DNA of 35,155 nt from an uncultured Bacteroidota bacterium (GTDB lineage: Bacteria > Bacteroidota > Bacteroidia > Flavobacteriales > Flavobacteriaceae). Below are positions 8,659-15,018 of this stretch, piece by piece. Within the stretch, counting starts at the first letter, position 1. Every line of letters begins with the position of its first letter. The DNA is taken from positions 1-35,155 of the forward strand of contig CABXCC010000015.1 of the NCBI GenBank assembly GCA_902510475.1, given 5' to 3'. A program made the position numbers and the translations under genes. The notes under the pieces are model-generated. The model had not been told where the DNA came from and searched no databases. It saw only the letters and a program-made list of their open reading frames with translations.

Positions 8659-9636
8659 TTAGTCATCTCTTGAAGCCGTGTCATCCGAATCTAAATAATT
8701 AGGGATTCCGTCTCCATCAGTATCGTCATTAGTAGGATCTCCGTCTCCGATATCATTAGTAGGGTCCCCATCTCCGTCACGATCAACCTCTAAGTCTGAG
8801 TCTGGTTCTAAATCTTCATCAATTGTCAGTGTACCGTCATTGTCATCATCGCTGTCAACAAAATCCGCATAAGGATCACCATCTGAATTATCATCCGTTA
8901 AATCAGTGTTACCGTTAATATCTTCAAGATGAGAAGGAACATTATCAAAATCATGATCATTCTCTTCAGATTGGAAAACCTTAAATTTAAAAATTAGATT
9001 TGAATACACAGGTATTGTTCCTGCAGCTGAAGCGTAATAACCCAAACCAGAAGGGACAAACATAACACCAATTCCAGGATCATTATAAGTTATAGTTCCG
9101 TCTCCATTTATATCAAAGTCAATTGCATTATTAAATTCAGGAAGAACTCTTCCCCATCCTGCTATAGTAGAGGTTAAATCAAAATCTGCTGGTGTGTAGG
9201 AGTTATCAAAGACTGTATTATCAGTAAGATTCCCTTCATAAGAAACTCTAACCTTGTCAGAAAAGTTTGGACTGTTTTCTCCACCACCTTGATTTAATGT
9301 CAAGACATAATATTCATAATCTGTTTCTGAGTATGTAGTAGTATGAGTCTCAACTAGATCAATTAAAAGAGTGTTAACATCAGGATCAGGAAGTATACCA
9401 CCATCTGGTATTGAATTAATAATAATTTCATCTAAAGAAATATTTTGATTATTAATTAAATAAGATGAATTGATATAATGTGTTTGTAAATAACCTACCA
9501 ATGAATCATTATCAATTACCTGTTGTTCAGTTCTATCAGCCTCTGGAATAATATTAACATCATTGTCGTCGTCGTCACCACAGGAAAAACCTAAAAATAA
9601 GGTTATAGACAAAAAAATATGTAATTTAGATTTCAT
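8659..9636 (-). CDS. FKBP-type prolyl isomerase lipoprotein with Asp-rich tail
   Basis: A 325-residue secreted lipoprotein. The signal peptide ends in a lipobox (LGFSC, Cys19) followed by a run of Asp. Residues about 105-220 form an FKBP-type peptidyl-prolyl isomerase domain: DKVRVSYEGNLTDNTVFDNS, GWGRVLPEFNNAI, and GIGVMFVPSGLGYYA. Inside it an insertion DFDINGDGTITYND looks like a calcium-binding EF-hand loop. The last 90 residues are Asp/Gly repeats (DGDGIPNYLDSDD and similar) of the thrombospondin type 3 kind, expected to bind calcium. It probably folds outer-membrane or surface proteins. It stands alone, tail to tail with the transketolase genes. Confidence 0.9.
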   Translation of the reverse strand: MKSKLHIFLSITLFLGFSCGDDDDNDVNIIPEADRTEQQVIDNDSLVGYLQTHYINSSYLINNQNISLDEIIINSIPDGGILPDPDVNTLLIDLVETHTTTYSETDYEYYVLTLNQGGGENSPNFSDKVRVSYEGNLTDNTVFDNSYTPADFDLTSTIAGWGRVLPEFNNAIDFDINGDGTITYNDPGIGVMFVPSGLGYYASAAGTIPVYSNLIFKFKVFQSEENDHDFDNVPSHLEDINGNTDLTDDNSDGDPYADFVDSDDDNDGTLTIDEDLEPDSDLEVDRDGDGDPTNDIGDGDPTNDDTDGDGIPNYLDSDDTASRDD

Positions 9637-9655
9637 AGGTTAATTTTACTTTCAG

Positions 9656-9663
9656 CAAAAATA
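9656..9663 (-). promoter_or_regulatory. Promoter core of the FKBP gene (TATTTTTG)
   Basis: TATTTTTG on the - strand fits TAnnTTTG and lies 19 bases before the ATG. I see no -33 element at the standard distance. The spacer is shared with the divergent phosphoribosyltransferase gene, for which no clear promoter is visible. Confidence 0.5.
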
Positions 9664-9703
9664 CAATTATATCAATAATATTTAATTTATTTAACAATCT
9701 TTT

Positions 9704-10201
9704 ATGGACAAGAAAAAAATTTTGACAAATTCTCAAATTAAAAGAAAAATTAAACGAATTTCTTTTCAAATAATTGAATCAAATGTTGAAGAAAAAGAAG
9801 TTGTTCTTGCAGGGATTGAACAAAATGGATTTCATTTAGCGAAAGAATTAAACAAAATGGTTACTGAATTGAGTAATCTAAATGTAAAGTTATGTAGCTT
9901 GAAGATTGATAAAAAAAATCCTCTGAACAATATTAGTATATCTTTAAATTCTTCTGAATATAAAAATAAATCAATTGTTGTTATAGATGATGTATTGAAC
10001 TCAGGATCTACATTAATGTATGCTGTGAAACATTTTTTAGACACAGAATTAAAACAATTAAAAACTGCTGTTCTTGTTGATAGAAATCATAAAAAATACC
10101 CCATAAAGGCTGACTTCAAAGGGGTTTCTCTTTCAACATCCATACAAAATCATGTAGAAGTTCAATTTGACAAAAATTATATAGAAGCATTTTTACTTTA
10201 A
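9704..10201 (+). CDS. PyrR-like phosphoribosyltransferase family protein
   Basis: A 165-residue cytoplasmic protein with a type I phosphoribosyltransferase fold. The PRPP-binding loop IVVIDDVLNSGSTLMYAV (residues 91-108) is clear, followed by LVDRNHKKYPIKADFKG. Length and layout resemble PyrR or hypoxanthine phosphoribosyltransferase. In this phylum a gene of this kind often sits next to aroK, as here. The real base substrate is not known, and nothing nearby belongs to pyrimidine or purine synthesis. Its last nine bases overlap the end of aroK on the other strand. Confidence 0.8.
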   Translation: MDKKKILTNSQIKRKIKRISFQIIESNVEEKEVVLAGIEQNGFHLAKELNKMVTELSNLNVKLCSLKIDKKNPLNNISISLNSSEYKNKSIVVIDDVLNSGSTLMYAVKHFLDTELKQLKTAVLVDRNHKKYPIKADFKGVSLSTSIQNHVEVQFDKNYIEAFLL

Positions 10202-10711
10202 TCTAGATATAATATTATCAACTACATAAGAAACAGATTTATCATTACAATCAATTTTGTGTGTCGCAGAATTATAAAAAAACTCTCTTTCAAATAGATG
10301 TTTAGAAACAAACTCAAGCAATTTCTCCTCTGAAAAAATATTAGAAATTAAAGGTCTTTTATTTTTTTCATTGAATAGTCTTGAGGTCAACTGAATGTTT
10401 GAATTTTTTAAATAAAAGGAAATATTATTATTTGAAATTATCATGTCAAGATTATTAAAATAACAAGGGGTGCCCCCACCTACTGAAAGAACCAAATTGG
10501 TATTGTTATTAATAATTTTTTTTAAATATTTTGATTCTTGTTTTCTAAAATAAAGATCTCCTTTATTTTGAAAAATATTACTTATTGATTCCTTTTCTTT
10601 TCCTTCTATATAAGAGTCTAAATCAATAAATTTTTTATTGAGTTTTAAAGATAATTCTTTTCCAGTAATAGACTTTCCGGAACCCATATATCCAAGGATA
10701 ATTATATTCAT
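10193..10711 (-). CDS. aroK: Shikimate kinase
   Basis: Phosphorylates shikimate in aromatic amino acid synthesis. The 172-residue protein has Walker A GYMGSGKS (7-14), the shikimate-binding Asp in FIDLDSYIE (D32), Arg in LYFRKQES (R56), the VGGGTPCYF loop (GGG 78-80), and the lid arginine in KNKRPLISN. Length is typical. The gene is rich in Asn, Lys and Ile, in line with the low GC of the window. It stands alone and overlaps the phosphoribosyltransferase gene tail to tail. Confidence 0.95.
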   Translation of the reverse strand: MNIIILGYMGSGKSITGKELSLKLNKKFIDLDSYIEGKEKESISNIFQNKGDLYFRKQESKYLKKIINNNTNLVLSVGGGTPCYFNNLDMIISNNNISFYLKNSNIQLTSRLFNEKNKRPLISNIFSEEKLLEFVSKHLFEREFFYNSATHKIDCNDKSVSYVVDNIISRLK

Positions 10712-10743
10712 AGAATTATAAGATATTTATTTGTCAATAAGTA

Positions 10744-10773
10744 TTGTAATATAAATTAAACATTTTATATTTG
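10744..10773 (+). promoter_or_regulatory. Promoter of tRNA-Lys (TTG-N19-TATATTTG)
   Basis: TTG at 10744-10746, 19 bases, then TATATTTG at 10766-10773 matches the Bacteroidota housekeeping promoter exactly. The tRNA begins 22 bases after the -7 box. This is the only promoter in the window where both elements stand at consensus spacing. Confidence 0.85.
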
Positions 10774-10795
10774 CAGGCCTAAAGCAATTAAATTT

Positions 10796-10868
10796 GACCT
10801 GGTAGCTCAGTTGGTAGAGCATCTCCCTTTTAAGGAGAGGGTCCTGGGTTCGAGCCCCAGCCAGGTCA
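10796..10868 (+). tRNA. tRNA-Lys (anticodon TTT)
   Basis: A 73-base cloverleaf. Acceptor arms are GACCTGG and CCAGGTC with discriminator A; D arm GCTC/GAGC with loop AGTTGGTA; anticodon stem TCTCC/GGAGA around loop CTTTTAA, giving anticodon TTT; T arm CTGGG/CCCAG with loop TTCGAGC. All stems pair fully. CCA is not encoded, so it must be added afterwards. Confidence 0.98.
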
Positions 10869-10888
10869 CTTTAATTTTTTATTGAAAA

Positions 10889-10906
10889 ATTCTATATTTA
10901 TAGAAT
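10889..10906 (+). repeat. Dyad overlapping the start of the FISUMP gene
   Basis: ATTCTATA-TT-TATAGAAT is a perfect 8-bp inverted repeat whose right arm includes the first two bases of the ATG at 10905. In RNA it could mask the start codon; as DNA it could be a regulator site. It contains TATATTTA, one base from a promoter -7 box, so it may simply be promoter sequence. Confidence 0.35.
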
Positions 10907-11798
10907 GAAAAAAACAATCTACTTCTTATTTGTTCTTGCCTTTCAATTTACCTTTTCTCAATCTGCTGATATTTTGCTAAACGGTACCGTTAGTGCTGAA
11001 AACAATCAAATCAAAAATGTCTCGTCCCCGACTGATTCCAATGATGCAGCTACAAAATCTTATGTAGACTCAAGTATTACTAATTCAAATAATAATCAAT
11101 CAATGAATAGTATTTCTGAAGGCCTTACAGGTGAATTATATAATAACTTTGATGGAAAAAAATATGAAACAATAATTCTCTGTGATGGTAAAAAATGGAC
11201 AAGACAGTTTCTAAGATCCACACACTTTAATAATGGTGATGAAATCCCATTAGTTCAAGATGCAAATGAATGGGCTAATCTTGAAACGCCAGCAAGATCT
11301 TATTACCAAGGTGGTCAAGGTGGTTTTGCAGAAGATATAATGGGTAATAGTATTGGATACATTTATAATTGGTTTGTTATTGAAGATGAACGTGGAATTG
11401 CTCCTGAAGGATGGAGAGTTGCCACTCAAAATGATTGGAATACATTAATTGAATGTTTGGGTGGAGAAAATATTGCGGGAGGTAAGATTAAAAACTCAGG
11501 CAGTTACTTTATTTACGATATGAATGGCAATTATGATTCTTTTATTTACTGGAATAATCCAAATATTGGCACAACAATTTCTAATGAAGCTAGTAATTCA
11601 AGTGGACTATCAGTGATGCCATTTGGATTTAGGGAAGGTACTAACGGAAATTTTTATAACTGGTATAGTCAAGTAATTATATGGACTGATTCTGACGAAG
11701 CCCCTTCAAGAGTTGAGGTATTTTCTAATTCAGCTGGCGTACTTACAGGAACAACAGATCCTTATGATGGATATTACGTACTTTTGGTTAAGAACTAA
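10905..11798 (+). CDS. Secreted FISUMP-domain protein
   Basis: A 297-residue exported protein with a signal peptide (FLFVLAFQFTFSQ, cleaved near residue 20). Residues about 25-60 hold INNV-like text and DAATKSYVD, a motif found in tail-fibre-type and many Bacteroidota surface proteins. The rest matches the 'Fibrobacter succinogenes major paralogous' domain: YNWFVIEDERGIAPEGWRVATQNDWNTL is recognisable in pieces, then GGKIKNSGSY, SSGLSVMPFGFREGTNGNF and a final WTDSDE block. The function of this family is unknown; it is usually cell-surface. It follows tRNA-Lys by 36 bases and precedes the hmuR control region. Confidence 0.8.
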   Translation: MKKTIYFLFVLAFQFTFSQSADILLNGTVSAENNQIKNVSSPTDSNDAATKSYVDSSITNSNNNQSMNSISEGLTGELYNNFDGKKYETIILCDGKKWTRQFLRSTHFNNGDEIPLVQDANEWANLETPARSYYQGGQGGFAEDIMGNSIGYIYNWFVIEDERGIAPEGWRVATQNDWNTLIECLGGENIAGGKIKNSGSYFIYDMNGNYDSFIYWNNPNIGTTISNEASNSSGLSVMPFGFREGTNGNFYNWYSQVIIWTDSDEAPSRVEVFSNSAGVLTGTTDPYDGYYVLLVKN

Positions 11799-11802
11799 AC
11801 CG

Positions 11803-11913
11803 ATCTCTAAGCGTTATTTAAATTAAATTTATAGTTAAAAAAACCGATTGAACTTCTTTAAATAATAATGAACTTAATTCGTTATTATAAATATATTATT
11901 GGTTTTATATTTG
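11803..11913 (+). promoter_or_regulatory. hmuR control region, same layout as hemA control region
   Basis: In order: ATCTCTAAGCGTTAT (11803-11817), ATTGAAC (11847-11853), AATGAAC (11867-11873), CGTTA (11880-11884), and the -7 box TATATTTG (11906-11913). The two TGAAC elements are 20 bp apart. The same elements with the same spacing, within one base, stand upstream of hemA at 21624-21734. No TTG -33 element is present; the last CGTTAT takes its place, which suggests an activator-dependent promoter. The regulator is not known. Confidence 0.75.
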
Positions 11914-11929
11914 TAAAAAATTTAATTTT

Positions 11930-14002
11930 TTGAAAAAATTTTACAAATTATTTTCATATAGTTTTTTATTTATTTTTTCCGTTAATCTATCGGGGCAAAA
12001 TTCTGCTATTGACTCCTTAAATAATAAATTAAATGAAATTGTAATTACTGCAACAAAAACTGAAAGAGTTCTATCTTCTCTCCCCTTAAACGTAACAATA
12101 ATAAAAAAAGAAGATATCCAAGAAATTAATGCAAATAGACTAAGTGATGTAATCAACGAAGAAGTTGGGCTAATAACAGTTTCTGATTTTGGAGGCGGTG
12201 AAGGAATTCAAATGCAAGGACTTGATTCTCAGTATACACTAATTTTGATCGATAATCAACCAATAATTGGAAGACTTGCTGGGACATTAGATTTGGATAG
12301 AATTGCTGTTGAAAATATCAAACAAATTGAAATTGTTAGAGGAGCATCATCTAGTTTGTATGGTAATGAAGCACTAGCTGGAGTGATTAATATAATCACT
12401 GAGAACCCCAAAAAAGGCTTTAATGTAACATTGTCAAGCTCTATTGAAACTCACAACTCATTAGATAACAATCTGTCATTAAGTTTTAAAGAAGGTAAAT
12501 TTACTAGTTCCCTATTTTTAAATTCATACTCAAGTGATGGTTATGACCTAAATAATAATGACGAATTAAAGACGGTGAATGAATTTAGCAATAAAACATT
12601 ACAACTAAAATTAGGTTATGAAATTAATAAAAACTTTGATATAAAGCTTAATTCAAGATATTTTGTCCAATCAATTGAAAACATAGTTCCCAATAATTTA
12701 AGTGGAGAAACATTTACAACTGAAGACAACTTAAGTTTATCAGTCCATCATAGATCAAAAAAAATAAATACCGACTTAGATGTATATTTCACTTCTTATT
12801 ACGGAGACGAATATCTAAAGGATGAAAACGATATTAAGGTTAGTGAAAGTTTTTATGATCAAATTCTTTTTAAACCTGAAATTAAATCAACTTATTCTGT
12901 TAACGAAAATGATAAAATTACTTTTGGTTTGGGTTTAAAACACGAATCGTTAAAAAGAACATTTTTTGATGTCGACCCAAAACAAAATTCCCCTTTTTTA
13001 TATTTTCAATATGATTATTATCTAAGTGAAAAAATTAATTTAATTCTTGGTGGAAGATATGATCATTTTAAAGATTATAAATCTCAGTTTTCCCCTAAGT
13101 TTTCTGGAATTTACAAAATTAACGACGATAAATCTTTAAAAGTATCGGTTGGATATGGCTTTAAATCTCCTGATTTCAGACAATTATACTTCAATTTTTC
13201 AAACTCTTCAGTTGGATATTCCGTAATCGGATACAATGTATATGAAAACGTACTTAATCAGCTAATTGAACAAGGGGAAATATCAAGTATAATAATACCT
13301 GCGGACGAATTTAACGAATCATTGAAGCCTGAAAACTCACTCAGCATAAATATCGGATATAATTTCAGCCTTAATGATAATATAAAATTCAAAACAAACC
13401 TATTTAATAATTTAACGAAAGAGCTAATTGATACAAGGGTTGTAGCTATAAAAACAAACGGACAAAATGTATTTAGTTATTATAATATAAATGAGGTGCT
13501 TACTTCTGGTTTAGAATTTGAAACTATTTACAAATTTGATAATTATTTAAAGTTTTCTATCGGGTATCAATTATTATATGCTTTTGATCTTGATGCATTA
13601 GACGCATTTAATAATGGAGATGTATATGCTCGTCTAACTGTGGACTCACCAGCTTTCAGATTGAAAAAGTCTGATTATTTTGGTTTATTTAACAGATCAA
13701 GACATATGGGTGTTTTAAAGATAAATTATGATAATCTTGAAAAGAAATTAAGCGCCAACTTAAGATTGAGATACAGAAGTAAATACGGTCTTTATGACAG
13801 TAATTCTAACAACTATTTAGATAATTATGATGACTTTGTGAATGGCTATATCACTACAAATATTAGTGTAAATAAAATAATTAATTCAAGTTTAACAGTC
13901 TCGGGTGGAGTAGAAAATATTTTTAACCACTTAGATAGACAAAATATTTCAAATCTAAGCGGAAGAATTTACTTTTTACGTGCCAAGTATAATTTAAAAT
14001 AA
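11930..14002 (+). CDS. TonB-dependent heme receptor, HmuR-like
   Basis: A 690-residue outer-membrane receptor. The start is TTG, chosen because a signal peptide (MKKFYKLFSYSFLFIFSVNL) follows directly and no ATG is near. The plug domain spans about residues 37-160 (NEIVITATKTERVLSSLP, TLILIDNQPI, IEIVRGASSSLYGNEALAGV), then the 22-strand barrel, with the HmuR-type segment FKSPDFRQLYFNFSN. Assignment to heme rests on the next gene, an HmuY family protein five bases away. The transcript leader would be only about ten bases after the -7 box at 11906. The last residue is Lys rather than the aromatic residue usual for barrels. Confidence 0.85.
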   Translation: MKKFYKLFSYSFLFIFSVNLSGQNSAIDSLNNKLNEIVITATKTERVLSSLPLNVTIIKKEDIQEINANRLSDVINEEVGLITVSDFGGGEGIQMQGLDSQYTLILIDNQPIIGRLAGTLDLDRIAVENIKQIEIVRGASSSLYGNEALAGVINIITENPKKGFNVTLSSSIETHNSLDNNLSLSFKEGKFTSSLFLNSYSSDGYDLNNNDELKTVNEFSNKTLQLKLGYEINKNFDIKLNSRYFVQSIENIVPNNLSGETFTTEDNLSLSVHHRSKKINTDLDVYFTSYYGDEYLKDENDIKVSESFYDQILFKPEIKSTYSVNENDKITFGLGLKHESLKRTFFDVDPKQNSPFLYFQYDYYLSEKINLILGGRYDHFKDYKSQFSPKFSGIYKINDDKSLKVSVGYGFKSPDFRQLYFNFSNSSVGYSVIGYNVYENVLNQLIEQGEISSIIIPADEFNESLKPENSLSINIGYNFSLNDNIKFKTNLFNNLTKELIDTRVVAIKTNGQNVFSYYNINEVLTSGLEFETIYKFDNYLKFSIGYQLLYAFDLDALDAFNNGDVYARLTVDSPAFRLKKSDYFGLFNRSRHMGVLKINYDNLEKKLSANLRLRYRSKYGLYDSNSNNYLDNYDDFVNGYITTNISVNKIINSSLTVSGGVENIFNHLDRQNISNLSGRIYFLRAKYNLK

Positions 14003-14007
14003 CAATT

Positions 14008-14631
14008 ATGAAAACTATCAAATTTTTAACAATCACTATTATTTTAATATTCACTTTTAGCTGTGAAGATGATAATAATATTGGAGTAGATACAATTAGT
14101 ATTACAGTTGAAGATCTTCATGCTCCCTTAGAAGGCGGTCAAGGTCAATCTGCCTCAGGGCCATTTACAAAATTTAATTTTGAAGATGGGATACAAACCA
14201 ATAGTGAAACAAACTGGGACATAGCCTTTAGAGGAACATCTATTATTGTTAATGGAGGAATATCTATGGATACAGTTGATGAACCAGAAAGAAATGGTAA
14301 CGGTGCTGCCTATATTTTTGAGGGTACCATGAATGAAATGGAAATTGTGCAAACCTCTTTACTGGTTTCAGATTCTCAAAATAGTTATGCCATCCCTACA
14401 GGAAGTGGAAACGGATGGTATACCTACTCAGGACCTCCAAATCACCTTATAAATCCAACTCCAGGGAAAATATTAGTGTTTAGAACACATAATAATAAAT
14501 TTGCAAAAGTTGAAATTTTGAGCTACTATCTGGGTGCTCCAGAAAATCCTGATGCGTTAAGCGATCAGAGCAGATACTATACTTTCAATTATGTTTATCA
14601 ACCTAATGAGGGAGCGACAATATTTGACTAA
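14008..14631 (+). CDS. HmuY-family heme-binding lipoprotein
   Basis: A 207-residue lipoprotein with lipobox TFSC (Cys19) and the HmuY family pattern: TNWDIAFRGTSIIVNGG, a GNGAAYIFEG turn, GKILVFRTHNNKFAKVEIL, and RYYTFNYVYQPNEG near the end. In Porphyromonas HmuY strips heme from host proteins and hands it to the HmuR receptor. Here it follows the receptor by five bases, so they form one transcript. The axial heme ligands differ between family members and I cannot assign them here. The stop overlaps the convergent DCC gene by four bases. Confidence 0.88.
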   Translation: MKTIKFLTITIILIFTFSCEDDNNIGVDTISITVEDLHAPLEGGQGQSASGPFTKFNFEDGIQTNSETNWDIAFRGTSIIVNGGISMDTVDEPERNGNGAAYIFEGTMNEMEIVQTSLLVSDSQNSYAIPTGSGNGWYTYSGPPNHLINPTPGKILVFRTHNNKFAKVEILSYYLGAPENPDALSDQSRYYTFNYVYQPNEGATIFD

Positions 14632-15017
14632 AACAAGATATTTTCTTTGCCGATATCGTTTGGAATTGAACAAATATCTAGTTTTCCAAATAATCTATAT
14701 CTGTTAGTTGCTATAATTCGATAAAATATATCCAATAGAAAGTTAGGAGAAAAAAGAAGAATAAATTTTATTATTGGATTGATATTAAGGTGTTTCATGC
14801 AATATTTTATGGCTGCTGATTTTTTTAGAATTTTATTATCTTGAGTTATCACAAATATTGTATCATCCAGAGTAATTTCGGGGTGATTAGTTTTTATAAA
14901 GGTGCTTTGAAAATTTGTGAAATAAATATTTTTTGATGGATTTCTTTCAGATGTCCAAGCAACATACTTATTACAAAGAATACAAAAACCATCAAAAACA
15001 ACAATTATTTTTTTCAT
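14628..15017 (-). CDS. DCC-family thiol-disulfide oxidoreductase (DUF393)
   Basis: A 129-residue protein with the family motif DGFCILCN near the start (D9, C12, C15), a thioredoxin-like CxxC site, followed by LKKSAAIKYCMKHL and a hydrophobic stretch PIIKFILLFSPNFLLDIFYR that precedes the conserved NRYRLFGK segment. DCC proteins are thought to be disulfide redox enzymes and often occur next to, or fused with, HTTM/VKGC membrane proteins. It is the last gene of the - strand operon, one base after the FecA-like receptor. Its target is unknown; reduction of quinone or of a lipoprotein partner is possible. Confidence 0.85.
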   Translation of the reverse strand: MKKIIVVFDGFCILCNKYVAWTSERNPSKNIYFTNFQSTFIKTNHPEITLDDTIFVITQDNKILKKSAAIKYCMKHLNINPIIKFILLFSPNFLLDIFYRIIATNRYRLFGKLDICSIPNDIGKENILF

Positions 15018-15018
15018 T

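Noticed and set aside
9540-9580. The Asp runs after lipidated Cys residues (FKBP, DUF4856) considered as assembly artefacts.
   Set aside because: Codons vary between GAT and GAC and the pattern is usual for flavobacterial lipoproteins.
9704-10201. PyrR with an attenuator controlling pyrimidine genes.
   Set aside because: No pyr genes and no anti-terminator structure are nearby; the PRPP loop alone cannot show the substrate.
10796-10868. tRNA-Lys as an integration site for a mobile element that brought the iron genes.
   Set aside because: No integrase and no repeat of the tRNA 3' end is seen downstream, and the base composition stays even.
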